Below, one piece after another: positions 35,682-46,082 of a stretch of 64,000 nucleotides of DNA. Origin of the DNA: Pardosa pseudoannulata. Lineage: Eukaryota; Arthropoda; Arachnida; Araneae; Lycosidae. Location of the stretch: contig CM063506.1 of NCBI GenBank assembly GCA_032207245.1, forward strand, positions 12,515,939-12,579,938, given 5' to 3'. The position numbers and the translations under genes are program-made. Within the stretch, counting starts at the first letter, position 1. Each line of letters opens with the position of its first letter. The notes under the pieces are model-generated. The model worked only from the letters and a program-made list of their open reading frames with translations. It made no database searches and was not told the DNA's origin.

Positions 35682-35990
35682 GGGTTCCCATTAAATGACA
35701 CTAGAGTCCTGAGTACATTTTCATAGCTTTATTCAAATCTCAGAGCACACTACTCATCAATCATCTTCAATGGCTTCGCACATTGGAGCCTAACTTTTAA
35801 CAAAGGCAGGCTTAGCTGCCTCGGGTACCACAGCTCTGTGGGCGGAATGTGCACACTGCTCTCTGCCATCGATCACTGCGCGTGAGCCGTATTTATGTGG
35901 ATAACTAACTGCTCACGCCGCGTCACTCTCAGTAAAGAATCCCTAATTAAAATCTTTTAAAATTAATCTACAATTTAATCTACAATTTTA

Positions 35991-36052
<62 letters not shown>
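35621..36052. repeat. (TA)n microsatellite split by a solo LTR
   Basis: Pure AT/TA tracts at 35621-35677 and 35995-36052 lie on each side of the LTR at 35678-35994. They are most simply one ancestral tract interrupted by insertion. Confidence 0.8.
35678..35994 (-). mobile_element. Solo LTR of an LTR retrotransposon
   Basis: A 317-bp unit with TG...CA ends sits cleanly in a (TA)n tract. On the minus strand it contains a TATA-like ATAAATA (35890-35896), then about 160 bp downstream an AATAAA (35728-35733), then about 50 bp to the terminal ACCCGACA. That is the promoter/poly(A) order expected of a U3-R-U5 LTR. No internal region or second LTR is adjacent. The target duplication cannot be told from the TA repeat. 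Confidence 0.65.
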
Positions 36053-36055
<3 letters not shown>

Positions 36056-36639
36056 GGTGGAACTTCAATCCATCTTTTTCAAAGGGATAGAAACAGAAAA
36101 AGATGGATGCAGAAATAAGATGAAGAAATTTGGTAAAATGTGTTAGTGTGAATAAATTATTTTCAGCCTTGAATGGTATAAAACATATTATAAGTATTCA
36201 ACATATTATAAAATATGTCTTTTATTTAGAATGATAATTGCTGCGATGGAGGGCACGGGTTCAAATACCGCAAAAGGCTTGGTTGTCTACATGAGACAGA
36301 CAGAGGTCAGATTTTAATATGTGGAAAATAATATATTTTCTATGACTGTTTCATCCCTTTTTATTTGTTGTTCATATTTCGGACTAGAATGTAGATAAAG
36401 ACTTACCCTAAGAACTTAGTCACAACAATAACAATAGTAATATTTAAAAAATATTTTGTAATTGATACCTCCTTTTTAAAGTAGAATGCCAGACTGCAAA
36501 GAACGAGCGTTCTACCGCCTCTATCTCTGTAAGTACACTGGGACTATTATTGTCAGAGTATATAAATTTGAATCTGACAAAACTTTGGGTGCTCCAGAAA
36601 ATAATATTTCAGGTTCGTTTTTGTCTTCCTCTTTTCTGC
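36053..36639. other. Unassigned stretch
   Basis: Starts with a pogo-like fragment (GGTGGAACTTCAATCCATC) next to the TA tract, with a nearby inverted copy of GATGGATTGAAG-like sequence (CATCTTTTTC... AAAAGATGGATG, 36072-36107). Otherwise AT-rich with no gene recognised. Confidence 0.3.
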
Positions 36640-36780
36640 TGTTGTTTCTGATGCCACTTGGTCAAACCAAGGATGATTGAGCCATACGCTACTCGTATTA
36701 AGACAAAGTCGTTGTTGTTGACATGCCACTTGGTGAAACCAACCACGATTGAGCCGGAGGCTACTCGTATTAAAGCAAAG
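36640..36780. repeat. About 70-bp direct repeat pair
   Basis: Copies at about 36640-36708 and 36710-36780 share ATGCCACTTGGT(C/G)AAACCAA, GATTGAGCC and CTACTCGTATTAA. They adjoin the family 2 SINE pair and may be part of its 3' region. Confidence 0.7.
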
Positions 36781-36789
36781 GGATGCGCC

Positions 36790-37062
36790 TTTCATTTATA
36801 ACGAGCACCACAAGGGTGAAAGTACGACTTATGCTCTTGTGGGTTATCGTAATTTTGAAGCAGAAGACCCATAGACTTAGCCTACCACCCGCAGAGGTAT
36901 TAATTGAGAACTTGAAGGACATTATGTGACCACGAACATATTTTACGAGTCCCAGTTACCTTTAACGAACACGGCGGATCTTAGGCCGGCTCAGGTTCCG
37001 AACCCGAAACCTCTCAGTTACGAGATCGTTGCCTTTACCGACTGAGCTGCCGCGGCTCTGCG
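36790..37062 (-). mobile_element. tRNA-derived SINE, family 2, copy A
   Basis: The minus-strand head reads GCCGCGGCAGCTCAGTCGGT (A-box), a CTCGTAA anticodon-type loop, and GGTTTCGGGTTCGGAACC (B-box). This looks like a tRNA-Thr(CGT)-type ancestor. The body includes TTCGTTAAAGGTAACTGGGA, CGTGGTCACATAATGTCC and TATGGGTCTTCTGCTTC. It is followed head-to-tail by copy B. Confidence 0.7.
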
Positions 37063-37316
37063 TCTTTCGTTTTAACGAGGACCCATATGGTGAAAGTTGG
37101 ACTGTATGCTTAAGCGGATCCTCGTAATTTAGAAGCAGGGACCAAGCAGAAGACCCATAGGCTTGGCCTGCTATCCCCATAGGTTATTGATTGAGAGGAC
37201 ATTGTGATCACGAACATACTTTACGTGTCCCACTCACCTTTAACGATCGGGCTCCGAACCCACAACCCTCCAGATACGAGAGCGTTGCCTTTATTGACTG
37301 AGGTACCGCGGCTTCT
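37063..37316 (-). mobile_element. tRNA-derived SINE, family 2, copy B
   Basis: Same order as copy A on the minus strand: GCCGCGGTACCTCAGTCAAT, a CTCGTAT loop, GGTTGTGGGTTCGGAGCC, then TCGTTAAAGGTGAGTGGGAC and TATGGGTCTTCTGCTTGG. Tandem arrangement with copy A suggests a dimer or a repeated insertion. Confidence 0.7.
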
Positions 37317-38240
37317 TCTTTTCTTTTTACATGATTTTGCTTTTGGTCTATACATAGGTTCTCCACTATTGTGGCCCCCATTAGCTACTAATCCTTTCGT
37401 GATCTAGAAGCCCCAGAAATCTTTTTGCTGATCACACAATTTTGAAACATTGTTATTAACCCCAAAAAAGGTCATTTTTCCTGTTCTTCTAAATTTCACA
37501 AAAATAATACCTCCGGGAGGACAAAGCAACGAGACTGAAATGTTTCAACGATAGATGCGAGAAAAAGAAGTTTCCAGAAACTGCAAGTGAGGAAAAACAA
37601 ACATACGGTCTGCGGAATTCGGAACCAAATCAATCGAACGATGAATGCCAGAAAAAGAAGAACGCGGGAACAACAGCTCGAGGTGAAGTTGCACACTCAC
37701 ACACATATATACACTTCAAACGTGCACACGCATTTAAAAAATGATTAAAAATATTCAGGAGAGGAAGCGAAATTTTTTGTAACCTGTGGACAGTGTGATT
37801 ATGTGTTTGATATCTAGAGAGAAAGGAAATGTAAAAACTCGCAAGAAAATTTTTAAAAACTTTTTTATTAAACAAATTATTAAAAAAATCTCAGCTTTAG
37901 GAGTCTAAACATGATCAGAGTAATTTTGAATGGGATTTCACATTTTGAAGTATTGGTTTCCTATTTATTCCTTCCATGCAAAGGCAGACTACCGACAAAT
38001 TCGCGGCTTGCTTTATTAACTTAGATTAATGGTCTTCAAACTGTGTTCCGGTGTAATTGTATGGAATCCGCGGAACCCCAAGGTTCCGCAGTACATCTTT
38101 AGAGAGGGGTCGGCAGATCTATGCGGTTCGTAGATTTATACTACAATATATTATATCAATAGTGCTGTTCCAAAGAGTTACATCAGTAAATGCCTGATTT
38201 TATCAGTGGGCTAGCTATGGAGAAACTGGTCGGAGGGAGT
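37317..38240. other. Unassigned stretch
   Basis: Holds a weak internal repeat ending GAGAAAAAGAAG / CAGAAAAAGAAG (37518-37571 and 37622-37662). No gene recognised. Confidence 0.35.
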
Positions 38241-38253
38241 TCGCTGGAAGTGT

Positions 38254-38435
38254 GCCGAACGATGGCCGATTGGTTAGGGTGCTGGCCTTCGGATCCGGAG
38301 TTCGTGGGTTCGAATCCCACTGTGGCATGGATGTTCGTAGCCGTTCGGAATCGGCTTTAAGCAGTAGGTCCCGGTCTCATTAGCCCTCGAGTTGCAAAAA
38401 GTAGACCGTAGCGCTCCAAACCAAACCAAACCAAA
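38254..38435 (+). mobile_element. tRNA-derived SINE, family 1, intact with 13-bp target duplication
   Basis: A-box TGGCCGATTGG (38263-38273) and a perfect B-box GGTTCGAATCC (38307-38317) form a tRNA-like head. A tRNA-unrelated body (CGGAATCGGCTTTAAGCAGT, CCCGGTCTCATTAG, AGTAGACCGTAGCGCTCC) and an AAACC-repeat tail follow. Exact 13-bp duplications TCGCTGGAAGTGT flank it (38241-38253, 38436-38448). This is the best copy in the window and serves as the reference for the family. Transcription by RNA polymerase III from the internal boxes is expected. Confidence 0.92.
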
Positions 38436-38448
38436 TCGCTGGAAGTGT

Positions 38449-38990
38449 ATGTTCCCTCAGCGCAATTAGGAGATCACGGCAAAGCGCCATAAATAGGAAT
38501 CAGCGCAAGCAGAGGCTTCTGGCAACATTTTTGTGGAGGGTTCCAGGACGCCATCCTCCCTACCATATGATACTAGTATTGCAATATATAATCAAGAAGT
38601 AACATAACTTGTATTGCCTAAATTTACAATAAATAACAAATAGATTTGTAATCATGTTTAAGTTTTCAAGTTAAATTTTAAAATAAATTAATATCAACGA
38701 GTCTTATATCTTCTAGTGCCTATTTTACTTGAGTTTTTCAACAGATCTGGTTCATAACTTCACATGTGCTATGATGTGATTGTGCTTATAGTCTTTAATT
38801 GACTTCTCTCACAATATGGCATAATAAGTGTATATTCATATAAATGTCTCTCTGAAATAAATATCTCTCTTAAGTATAATATGTATTATGTCTCAGAAAA
38901 AACAAGTTCCTTCTTTACAATGGTACAAATTTCCACCATTCTACAATAAACTCATTCCCTTTTATTTATTTGTTCCTAAGTATCGGCAAA

Positions 38991-39034
<44 letters not shown>

Positions 39035-39280
39035 CTTCTTAGTAAAAATATCTTTTTTTTATTCAGGTTTATGAGTAGAAGTTTTTAATAAAAAATATAC
39101 CTATTTGCCTATATAAAAAAAGAGATATCCCTATTCGAATTCGTAATCGGGTTAGCTGAACTTTTATTTTTTCCGCTTGCTGCAGCAGTTATTTATCCTT
39201 GGACACCCCAGTGGACAAACTTCTTCGATATTCGATGTCTTTGCTGTTCCAGATTTTTCTGTGATGTCCTATGTAATTTG
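38449..39280. other. AT-rich stretch with a TA microsatellite
   Basis: (TA)n at 38994-39031. No gene recognised. Confidence 0.5.
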
Positions 39281-39600
39281 CCAAAATGGCTTGTTCAAAC
39301 CTAGCAGGTGCACCCAACATCTTCCTGAAAATTCAGAGAAAGTACAGGATAAATCTGTGGATCTAAACGTCCTCTCTCTGGATGAGGTTTGGTTTGGAGT
39401 GCCACGGTCTACATTTGCAACACGAGGGCTAATGAGACCGGGACCTACAGCTTAAAGCCGATTCCGAACTGCTACGAACATCCATGCCACAATGGGATTC
39501 GAACCCACGAACTCCGGTACCGAAGGCCAGCACCCTAACCAATCGGCCATCTTTCGGCCTCTCTGGATGAAAGGTACGAAATCAGGATGAAAAGTTCCCC
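39281..39600 (+). mobile_element. SINE family 3, interrupted by SINE family 1
   Basis: The stretch CAGGTGCACCCAACATCTTC ... GAGAAAGTACAGGATAAATC ... TCTCTCTGGATGA matches the body of the copy at 27619. It breaks at 39385 and resumes at 39559 on either side of the family 1 insertion. Confidence 0.6.
39386..39558 (-). mobile_element. tRNA-derived SINE, family 1, nested, with 12-bp target duplication
   Basis: On the minus strand: GCCGAAAGATGGCCGATTGG (A-box), GGGTTCGAATCCCA (B-box), the family 1 body, and a CCAAACC tail. The exact duplication CTCTCTGGATGA is at 39374-39385 and 39559-39570. It interrupts a family 3 SINE, so family 1 was active later. Confidence 0.92.
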
Positions 39601-39779
39601 TCTTGAGGTTGAACAAAAATTGAGAAGAATCTCCAGTGTGGTATTACAATCGTTCTACACCTGTTAGGTAAGCAGCTCATTACGAATTATCAAAGTACTA
39701 TTTACAAAGTAGCAAAGTGATTGATAGACATTCGATTTTGAAACCACTTACATACGCTCATAAGTATGCTAAAATCCTG

Positions 39780-39900
39780 GTGTGTCGGGTATGAACCAAG
39801 CAGGATCACTAAGCAATCTCCCTATACACCCAGAGAATGTGCAAGATAAATATGCTGAAGGGTCAGCAGATCTAAGAGAGGTACAAAATCTAGAGCCAAA
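39780..39900 (+). mobile_element. SINE family 3 fragment
   Basis: Contains GGGTATGAACCAAGCAGG, then CAGAGAATGTGCAAGATAAA and GTCAGCAGATCTAA, matching the B-box-to-body part of family 3. Ends unclear. Confidence 0.5.
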
Positions 39901-39970
39901 ATTCCTTTACCAGAGGATAATCAAATAGCGAGGGGTAATCACGAATTTCTTACAATCATCAGTGAAGGCG

Positions 39971-40076
39971 GTCCGTAGAGAGATGTCATCCGGAATCGGC
40001 TTTAAGCAGTAAGTCCCGGTCTCATTAGCTCTCGTGAGCAAAACCGTAGACCACAGCGCTCCAAACCAACCGAACC
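39971..40076 (+). mobile_element. SINE family 1, 3' half
   Basis: Begins in the body (CCGGAATCGGCTTTAAGCAG) and runs through CCCGGTCTCATTAGC and GTAGACCACAGCGCTCC to CCAAACCAACCGAACC. The tRNA head is absent (5' truncation). Confidence 0.8.
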
Positions 40077-40618
40077 GTGGAGAAGTGTCCATAGTATGCG
40101 TCATATAGCAGAACTCCTGCAAGTCAATTACTTTTATAAGCTTTCACTATCTAAACTTGATAACGACCTATAATGTATTAAAAATATGATTTTTAAAACT
40201 AACATACTCAGCTTTAAAATTACATAAAGTTGAAAAAATATAGTCTGTTAAAGGAAAAAAATATATTCGTAATTATATACATGGGGATTCAAGGTACAAA
40301 CATTTCATAGTAATCAAATTCTGTTGGTCGAATTTCAAATTTGACTATTTATTATTTTTGACAGCAAAATATTTATAGAGCTTTTATAGAAGGCATACGT
40401 TAACTGCGAAACTACCTTTCAAAATTTTTCTTTGGCGTATGAGTTTAGAACGCTTTCTTTGATGCTCTTAGACATTCTAATTACGAATAGTATATTAGTT
40501 CTATAAATCCAACCGACAGTAACTTATACCTCTACTACTAACTTCCAGAAACATTTTTGACGTTATTAAACTACTTTCGTGACTGGCATGATGCAGTTAA
40601 GCACTGTAGTGTCTAGGT

Positions 40619-41490
40619 GTATCATGCCAGTAGTGATACAAGTTAGACACTATAATGCTTCACTTGTTGCGGACGATTCGTGTTTAAGCAATATTATATA
40701 AGCTTACCCCATGTTATATTTTAATAAGATTTTATAATAATTATACTTTATAGTTGCCATTGTTATTTGAATTGTTTTACTTAGTTTTAACTTTATAAAT
40801 TTTGAGAAACCTTGAAAATATACGCATAAATACGTATTTAAAAATTTAAACTATTTAAGATAAAAAATATATTTCTTAAAATACTATTATTTTAAATACA
40901 TTTAAAAATATCCTTTTCCTTTTCCCACTTAATTTTGGAAACCGGAGAGAGCACGAAATCTTCAGTCCTTTCTGGACTTTTAAAACCTTATTTGCATCTA
41001 TTTCCGGCGTCCCAGAATTCTTCCCTGTTTTCTAACCACTAGGTCATCTAGAGCCCGAATGTATACAGGTTCGTCCAATTGGGGGCTCAAATGCATAACT
41101 CGAATAATAATTCCCAACTGAGATAGCTGAACAGCTCGGGGGAAGGTTTGATGCTTCGCAACACGTGGCCTACTCTAACGGGTATAAGGGATTTGAGATG
41201 CCACGAAAGAATGAAGATTCCCCTGGATTTTGATCATTTATCGATCTTGAATGCATACCACTCTTCTACCTGGATAGTATCTCACAACGGGTATCAAGCT
41301 TTCTCTAAATTTATAAAGTTCAAATAAAGTAAAACAATTCAAATAACAATGGCAGTTCTAAAATATTATTATAAAATGTTATTAAAATATAACGTGGTGG
41401 AAACATATAATATTGCTTAAACACGAATCATTTAGCACACAACAAGTGAGACATTACAGTGTCTAACTTGTATCACTACTGACATGATAC
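40619..41490. repeat. Large inverted repeat (188-bp arms, about 500-bp loop)
   Basis: The left arm 40619-40806 (starting GTATCATGCCAGTAGTGATA) reappears as reverse complement at 41303-41490 with scattered differences, including a small insertion. The loop holds tRNA-SINE-like debris. Just outside the left arm a second hairpin pairs ACTGGCATGAT with ATCATGCCAGT. Either a fold-back element or two inverted copies of one repeat end. Confidence 0.75.
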
Positions 41491-41629
41491 CCTGATGAAA
41501 GTAAAGATTTTGTGTTGTCACGTTAAAACTTCCCCTCGATTTTGTGGATTGTTCTCGGGAAAGATGTATGTGTGTATAAGTGTGAGGGGGTACACCTGAT
41601 TCCGTCTCTTCCAACTGTCAACCTCCGAA

Positions 41630-41920
41630 GGAGAGGATATCCAAACCTACAGATTTGACCAGTACTTTCTCTGGGTGTGAAAGGAGATGTTTAGCGCCTT
41701 TCAGGCAAGAAACCAACATCCCGGGATTCTACCCCAAAAAATTGACAATGCTGCCATCTTAAACTCAATTCCCTTTCATCAGCCAACCTCGAAGCGAGAT
41801 GTCACCCAGACCGACAGATTTGGCCTGCATATTTCTTGGGTAGACAGGTAGATATTTCGGTTCTTGCCAGTGATCAATTTCTGGTATCTACCCCCAATTG
41901 CTGACCACTAGGCCATTTCT
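41630..41920 (-). mobile_element. SINE family 3, two minus-strand copies
   Basis: 41790-41915 reads in reverse complement GACAGAAATGGCCTAGTGGT (A-box) and later ATATGCAGGCCAAATCTGTC with GGTCTGGGTGACATCTCG. 41630-41770 repeats the pattern (CAGATTTGACC ... CTCTGGGTG). Both correspond to the body of 27619-27800. 41000-41250 and 42000-42330 contain similar but weaker material. Confidence 0.45.
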
Positions 41921-42446
41921 GTCATGCCCAATTTTTTTCTCCCTGATATCAAACTGGAGACCTAATGTTCGTGAGCTGCACGCGATAACCACTACATTAC
42001 GGAAATGTTAAAAGAGTAAGGTTTTCACAATATGTAACAAGCCATCTACTCTGACTGGTTAAGTCCTTTGGGTTACTTCGAATCAGCCCCAATTTCCCCC
42101 GAATTTTGATCATCATCCCGAGGAAGAAATTTTGTTCCTGATTTTGTGACTCTATCCCATCTGCCGACTCCCATTGATACAACATTGAGACACTTCAGAA
42201 CTTCCCGGGGTGTACAGGGACTTCATTTGTGCGTTTGTCAGCCAAAACCGACTCTTCGTGATTTTAGTCCCACATGCTGACAACTTAGCCATCTTGTACC
42301 CCAAGAGTAAGGTTTAGATGTACGTATGTTGTCGCTTCATAGGAAATAATGATGGCGCTCCTACAATAACATAAAACGGTATACCTTTAAGTCATGTCAA
42401 AACGCAAATGCCTTCTGTAACGGAGACTACGTTTGAGGCAAGTGTA

Positions 42447-43625
42447 CACTGTCTACCAATAAGTATTTGGACACCTATGCAAATGACGATATCTGCGGTC
42501 CTGAGGTACGTCACAGCCTCCGCCGGTATACATCGTGTAGGAAACAGCATCGGCATTAGTCGCATGCAAGATGTTAGATGCGCAGTTCGGAGCTTTCTGA
42601 TTTCGAGAAAGGTATAATTATCGGGTATCACAAATATCTAGTGATCTGAAGTACCCAAAATCGACAGTGGCCTATGAGATTAAGAAGTGGAAGGGGAGCG
42701 ATGATTGTCAGAATGTGCCCCGAGTGGGCAGACCAACGAAACTGGGAGATAGAGACCGACGAGTACTGTCCAAAGAAATTCGGAAGACCCACATCCAACG
42801 GATGGCCCTCACCCGCGAGGAGTTTCAACAGGCATTCGGGTATTGTTTCAATGAATACCACCCGTAAGGAAGCATATCTGCTTGGTTTTCATGGTCGTGC
42901 TGCTGCCCATAAGCCTTTGATCACGAAGTCCAACCGCGCTGCTCGGTTAATGCGGAAAAGCATCGAAATTGGACCGTAGATCAGTGGAAACGGGTTCTTT
43001 GGAGCGACGAATCAAGGTTCACCCTTTACATTCGGATGGCAGGGTGTGGGTCTGGCGTCTGCCTGGAGAACGTCTCGTGCCATAATGCATTGTACCAACA
43101 GTCAAATTCGGCGGAGGTGGAATTATGGTCTCGGGGTGTTTCTCCTGGTATGGACAGGGACCTTTGGTCCCCATTCATGGTAAGCTCAACGCCGATGCCT
43201 ACTGCTCTATTTTGGATGACAATGTGCTTTTTACGTTGTAGCAGTTTTACGGGTTGGACCCCTGTTACTTTCAGGACAATGCCAGTTGTCATGTTTCGAG
43301 GTTAACCAAGGCTTGGTATGGTGCCAATGGAGTTCCTCGAATGGACTGGCTTGCCCAGAACCCTATCGAGAACCTCTGGGACGGGTTGGATCGCTGAATT
43401 AAGGAAGGCACTACCCGTCCAAAATCGGTGAAGGAACTTGTATGTCTACTCCAAGCTGAGTGGAAGACAATACCGCTAGCTGTAATACAAAGACTTGTGG
43501 AAAGTATACCCCTGAGGGTTCACGCTGTAATTGCCTCTTGTGGAGGTTCTACCAACTATTGATTTTGAATAAAGTTAGTTTTTCTTTTCTATCACAGGTC
43601 TCCAAATACTTATTGGTAGACAGTG
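42447..43625 (+). mobile_element. Tc1-like DNA transposon, TIR-complete (1179 bp)
   Basis: TA at 42445-42446 and 43626-43627 flank ends that match for 25 bp without mismatch (starting CACTGTCTACCAATAAGTAT), then continue with one or two differences to about 32 bp. The interior is one decayed transposase gene. The length is slightly short for Tc1 (about 1.3 kb). Confidence 0.92.
42600..43397 (+). pseudogene. Tc1-like transposase, multiply frameshifted
   Basis: Recognisable pieces in order: the GRPTKLGDRDRRVL linker (near 42725), the second HTH (ALTREEFQQAFG), LGFHGRAAAHKPLITKSN, then WSDESRF with the first catalytic Asp (codon 43006-43008), QDNA with the second Asp (43275-43277), and NPIENLWD with the Glu (43368-43370). 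At least two frame changes separate them. Only 30 residues lie between Asp2 and Glu instead of the usual 34, because the SPDL normally before NPIE is deleted. A TGA follows at 43396-43398. Non-functional. Confidence 0.88.
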
Positions 43626-43627
43626 TA

Positions 43628-44033
43628 TCTATAATGTGGATGCAAACTTCAGATAGAAGCTTAGAGGTAAATTACACTACATTTGGAATGTTGTGATATC
43701 CAGGCAAGTTGTGGGTCCTTGCACAGTTAGTCAGAATTCAGAATAATAAGGATATATTTTTTGTAATGTAGGTCTTCACTTAGATAATGTCTATTAACTG
43801 TCCTAAAAAGAGGGATGGGCGGAATAATCTCATTTCTAAATGGACAGCTTATTTCTCTGATGATTAAGTCAATAGAACAGTATTTGGGATTCTGAGATAT
43901 AAGGTCTCATTGTGACCCGGAAGGCTGTTGCTGCGTCGCGTGAGAGACTTAACTAATCATAAGTTGTCAGGATGAACCATGGTTGAGCTACTAATGCTGT
44001 TATATTTCAACATAGTGCTATTCAAAATATGTC
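43628..44033. other. Unassigned stretch
   Basis: No feature recognised between the Tc1 element and the SINE cluster. Confidence 0.4.
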
Positions 44034-44100
44034 TGGTTTAGTTTGGTTTGGTTTGGAGTACTACGGTCTACTGTTTTGCACACGGGGGCTAATGAGACCG
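44034..44100 (-). mobile_element. SINE family 1, 3' end fragment
   Basis: GGTTTAGTTTGGTTTGGTTT then GGAGTACTACGGTCTACTG and CTAATGAGACCG: the reverse complement of the family tail and body. Truncated before the tRNA head. Confidence 0.8.
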
Positions 44101-44314
44101 CCAAGTATGTCTGAGTACGACACTAGGGAAAGTTGCGGGAAATCGTTACTGTTCACGTCATATACAATACAACTGAAAGCTCACAACCTGCTTCACAGAC
44201 GTCATCTTTTCTACGTAGGCATGAAAGGGGATCCAACTCGTGAGGTGTGCTCGGCGCAGTGTCAAGTAATGAGAATGGATCTACAATCTTGGCTTAACGC
44301 AGGAAGAGTGACGG

Positions 44315-44487
44315 ATTTGGTTTGGTTTAAAGTGCTACGGTCTACTGTTTTGATACAGGAAGACTAATGAGACCAGGACCTACTGTTTAAAGCAGATTCA
44401 GAACGGCTACGAACATCCCTACCAACAGCGGGATTCAAACCCACGAATACCGAAGACCAACGCTCTACCATTCGGCCATCGTTTGGC
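44315..44487 (-). mobile_element. tRNA-derived SINE, family 1
   Basis: Full-length on the minus strand: GCCAAACGATGGCCGAATGG head, GGGTTTGAATCCCGC B-box, body, and an AAACCAAATCC tail. More diverged than the 38254 copy; no clear target duplication. Confidence 0.85.
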
Positions 44488-44689
44488 TTGAGGATAAAGA
44501 AAGTTGCAATCATCAGTCACGAAAATTAAAAAATAAAGTTAAAATAATTTTTAATGAATATGTGCAATCGTGCTATCTTGAGAAGAATGATTTGGTACAA
44601 ACGGCTACATCTTAGGATTAGTCAAGATATAACTGCTAAAAGAGCTATAGAGCTCGAGAAAAAAAAAACGATGTTGAACTACTACCCAG

Positions 44690-44847
44690 TTTACGGTCTA
44701 CTCTTCTGCTACACAACGGCTAATGAGATCGGTACTGTCTGCTTAAGGCGAATGCCGGACGGCTATGAACCCCCATGCTAGTAGTGGTATTAAAACTCTC
44801 GAACTCCTGTACCGAATAGCAGCGTCCTACTCATTCGGTCATCTTTC
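44690..44847 (-). mobile_element. tRNA-derived SINE, family 1 (old copy)
   Basis: The order of family 1 blocks is retained (CGGTCTACT, CTAATGAGATCGGTA, CTTAAGGCGAATGCCGGACG, ATTCGGTCATC) but each is mutated and the B-box is degraded (GAGTTTTAATACC). Confidence 0.7.
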
Positions 44848-46082
44848 CAATCTAGATGAGTGAATGTAAAATAGAAATCTGAAAAGGAAGGATTCTTACC
44901 TCGTTTGGAGGATTCAGCTGATGTACTTGAATTTCAGGAGACAAATTCTGATTAGGAAGAAAACAGTTCATAACAATAACTCGCCTTATAATGAACAAGT
45001 TCTGAAATAACAATACTTATATCACAAAGCATTTAGATAAAAAACGTGGCACCATTAATCATGTATTTATAACGTTTTAATTAAATGGAAATTGGCTAAT
45101 CTATCTCTTATCGTAGGAATTTATCCGGAATCCTGTTCTAAAAGATCGTGTTCTTGTGTAAAGATATCCTGAGTGACCACTGGGTTTGAGTTCCGTAAGC
45201 AAAAAGCACGATCTCCCGTTTCATAACGATATCCAACAATATCGCTGTTGACAAACTTTTTTTTTTTATTCCCGGTCTCCATTCATGCCTTCATCTACTT
45301 TTTTTTCTTCCTAGCGAGGCTTTACTATTTCACAAACACGGAAATACTTGGTTTTCATTCACCATTTTCACGTGTTTCATCCCGTTACTCTGAACATGTT
45401 TTGCAAGTGTAATGGCTTATATATCGTTGGAATATCGTTTCTTCGTTTGGGGGTATAGTTTTTCTTATTTTTTGTTACGAGCGGTTTCGAAGGATAGTGC
45501 GAAGGACTCGCCTTGCGTCGCTTTATCCCTTCCTTCTTTCCTCAACCTGGGTGGTCCGGGCCAACGTGTGTGGCTAGCTGACTCCAAGATCTGTGTATGT
45601 GTGTGTGTGTTCGTTTGAGACTCGAGCAGTAGGTAGAAATTGAAAGTCAGTTCAAAAATTCTGATTCTTGCGTAGCAATGCGTTTTTGCTTTGTTTCTTT
45701 TACCTCCGTTTATTTTGAGTTACTTTTCGGATTTTTTTTTCAACCTTCCTTCGCACTGTTTATTTAGTATGTGTGTCAGATGCGCCTTTAACAACTGAAT
45801 GATCATATTCAAGACACACTGTTATATCTCCAGGGGCTGAAGGTTAAATATGCGACCGCGGTGGTTTCTCTTGAATGTCTCATATAATCATACTTTCTGA
45901 ATAAATGGAAATTCTTCTCTTACGTTCGCACAGGGTGTATAAACTTGAACACTGAGGTGGATATCCGAATATTGTCCTCTTTCTATACAAAGCAAAATTT
46001 ATCTATTACTTATCTCTCGAAATTATTTTATATTGTTACTGATAATATTTTTTTTAAATATCTTTCTGGTAGCTCCCGCTCT
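44848..46082. other. Unassigned stretch with a CpG-richer patch
   Basis: 45400-45640 is richer in GC and CpG than its flanks (GTTACGAGCGGTTTCGAAGG, GACTCGCCTTGCGTCGC, GGTCCGGGCCAACGTG) and ends in a TG microsatellite. No coding frame or element ends recognised. It could be a repeat or a promoter-like island. Confidence 0.3.

Noticed and set aside
36977..37057. tRNA-Thr gene on the minus strand
   Set aside because: The head is diverged, its T-arm is imperfect and it is followed by a repeated SINE body.
38254..38330. Functional tRNA gene
   Set aside because: A/B boxes are good but the acceptor stem does not close and the sequence continues into a SINE body found in other copies.
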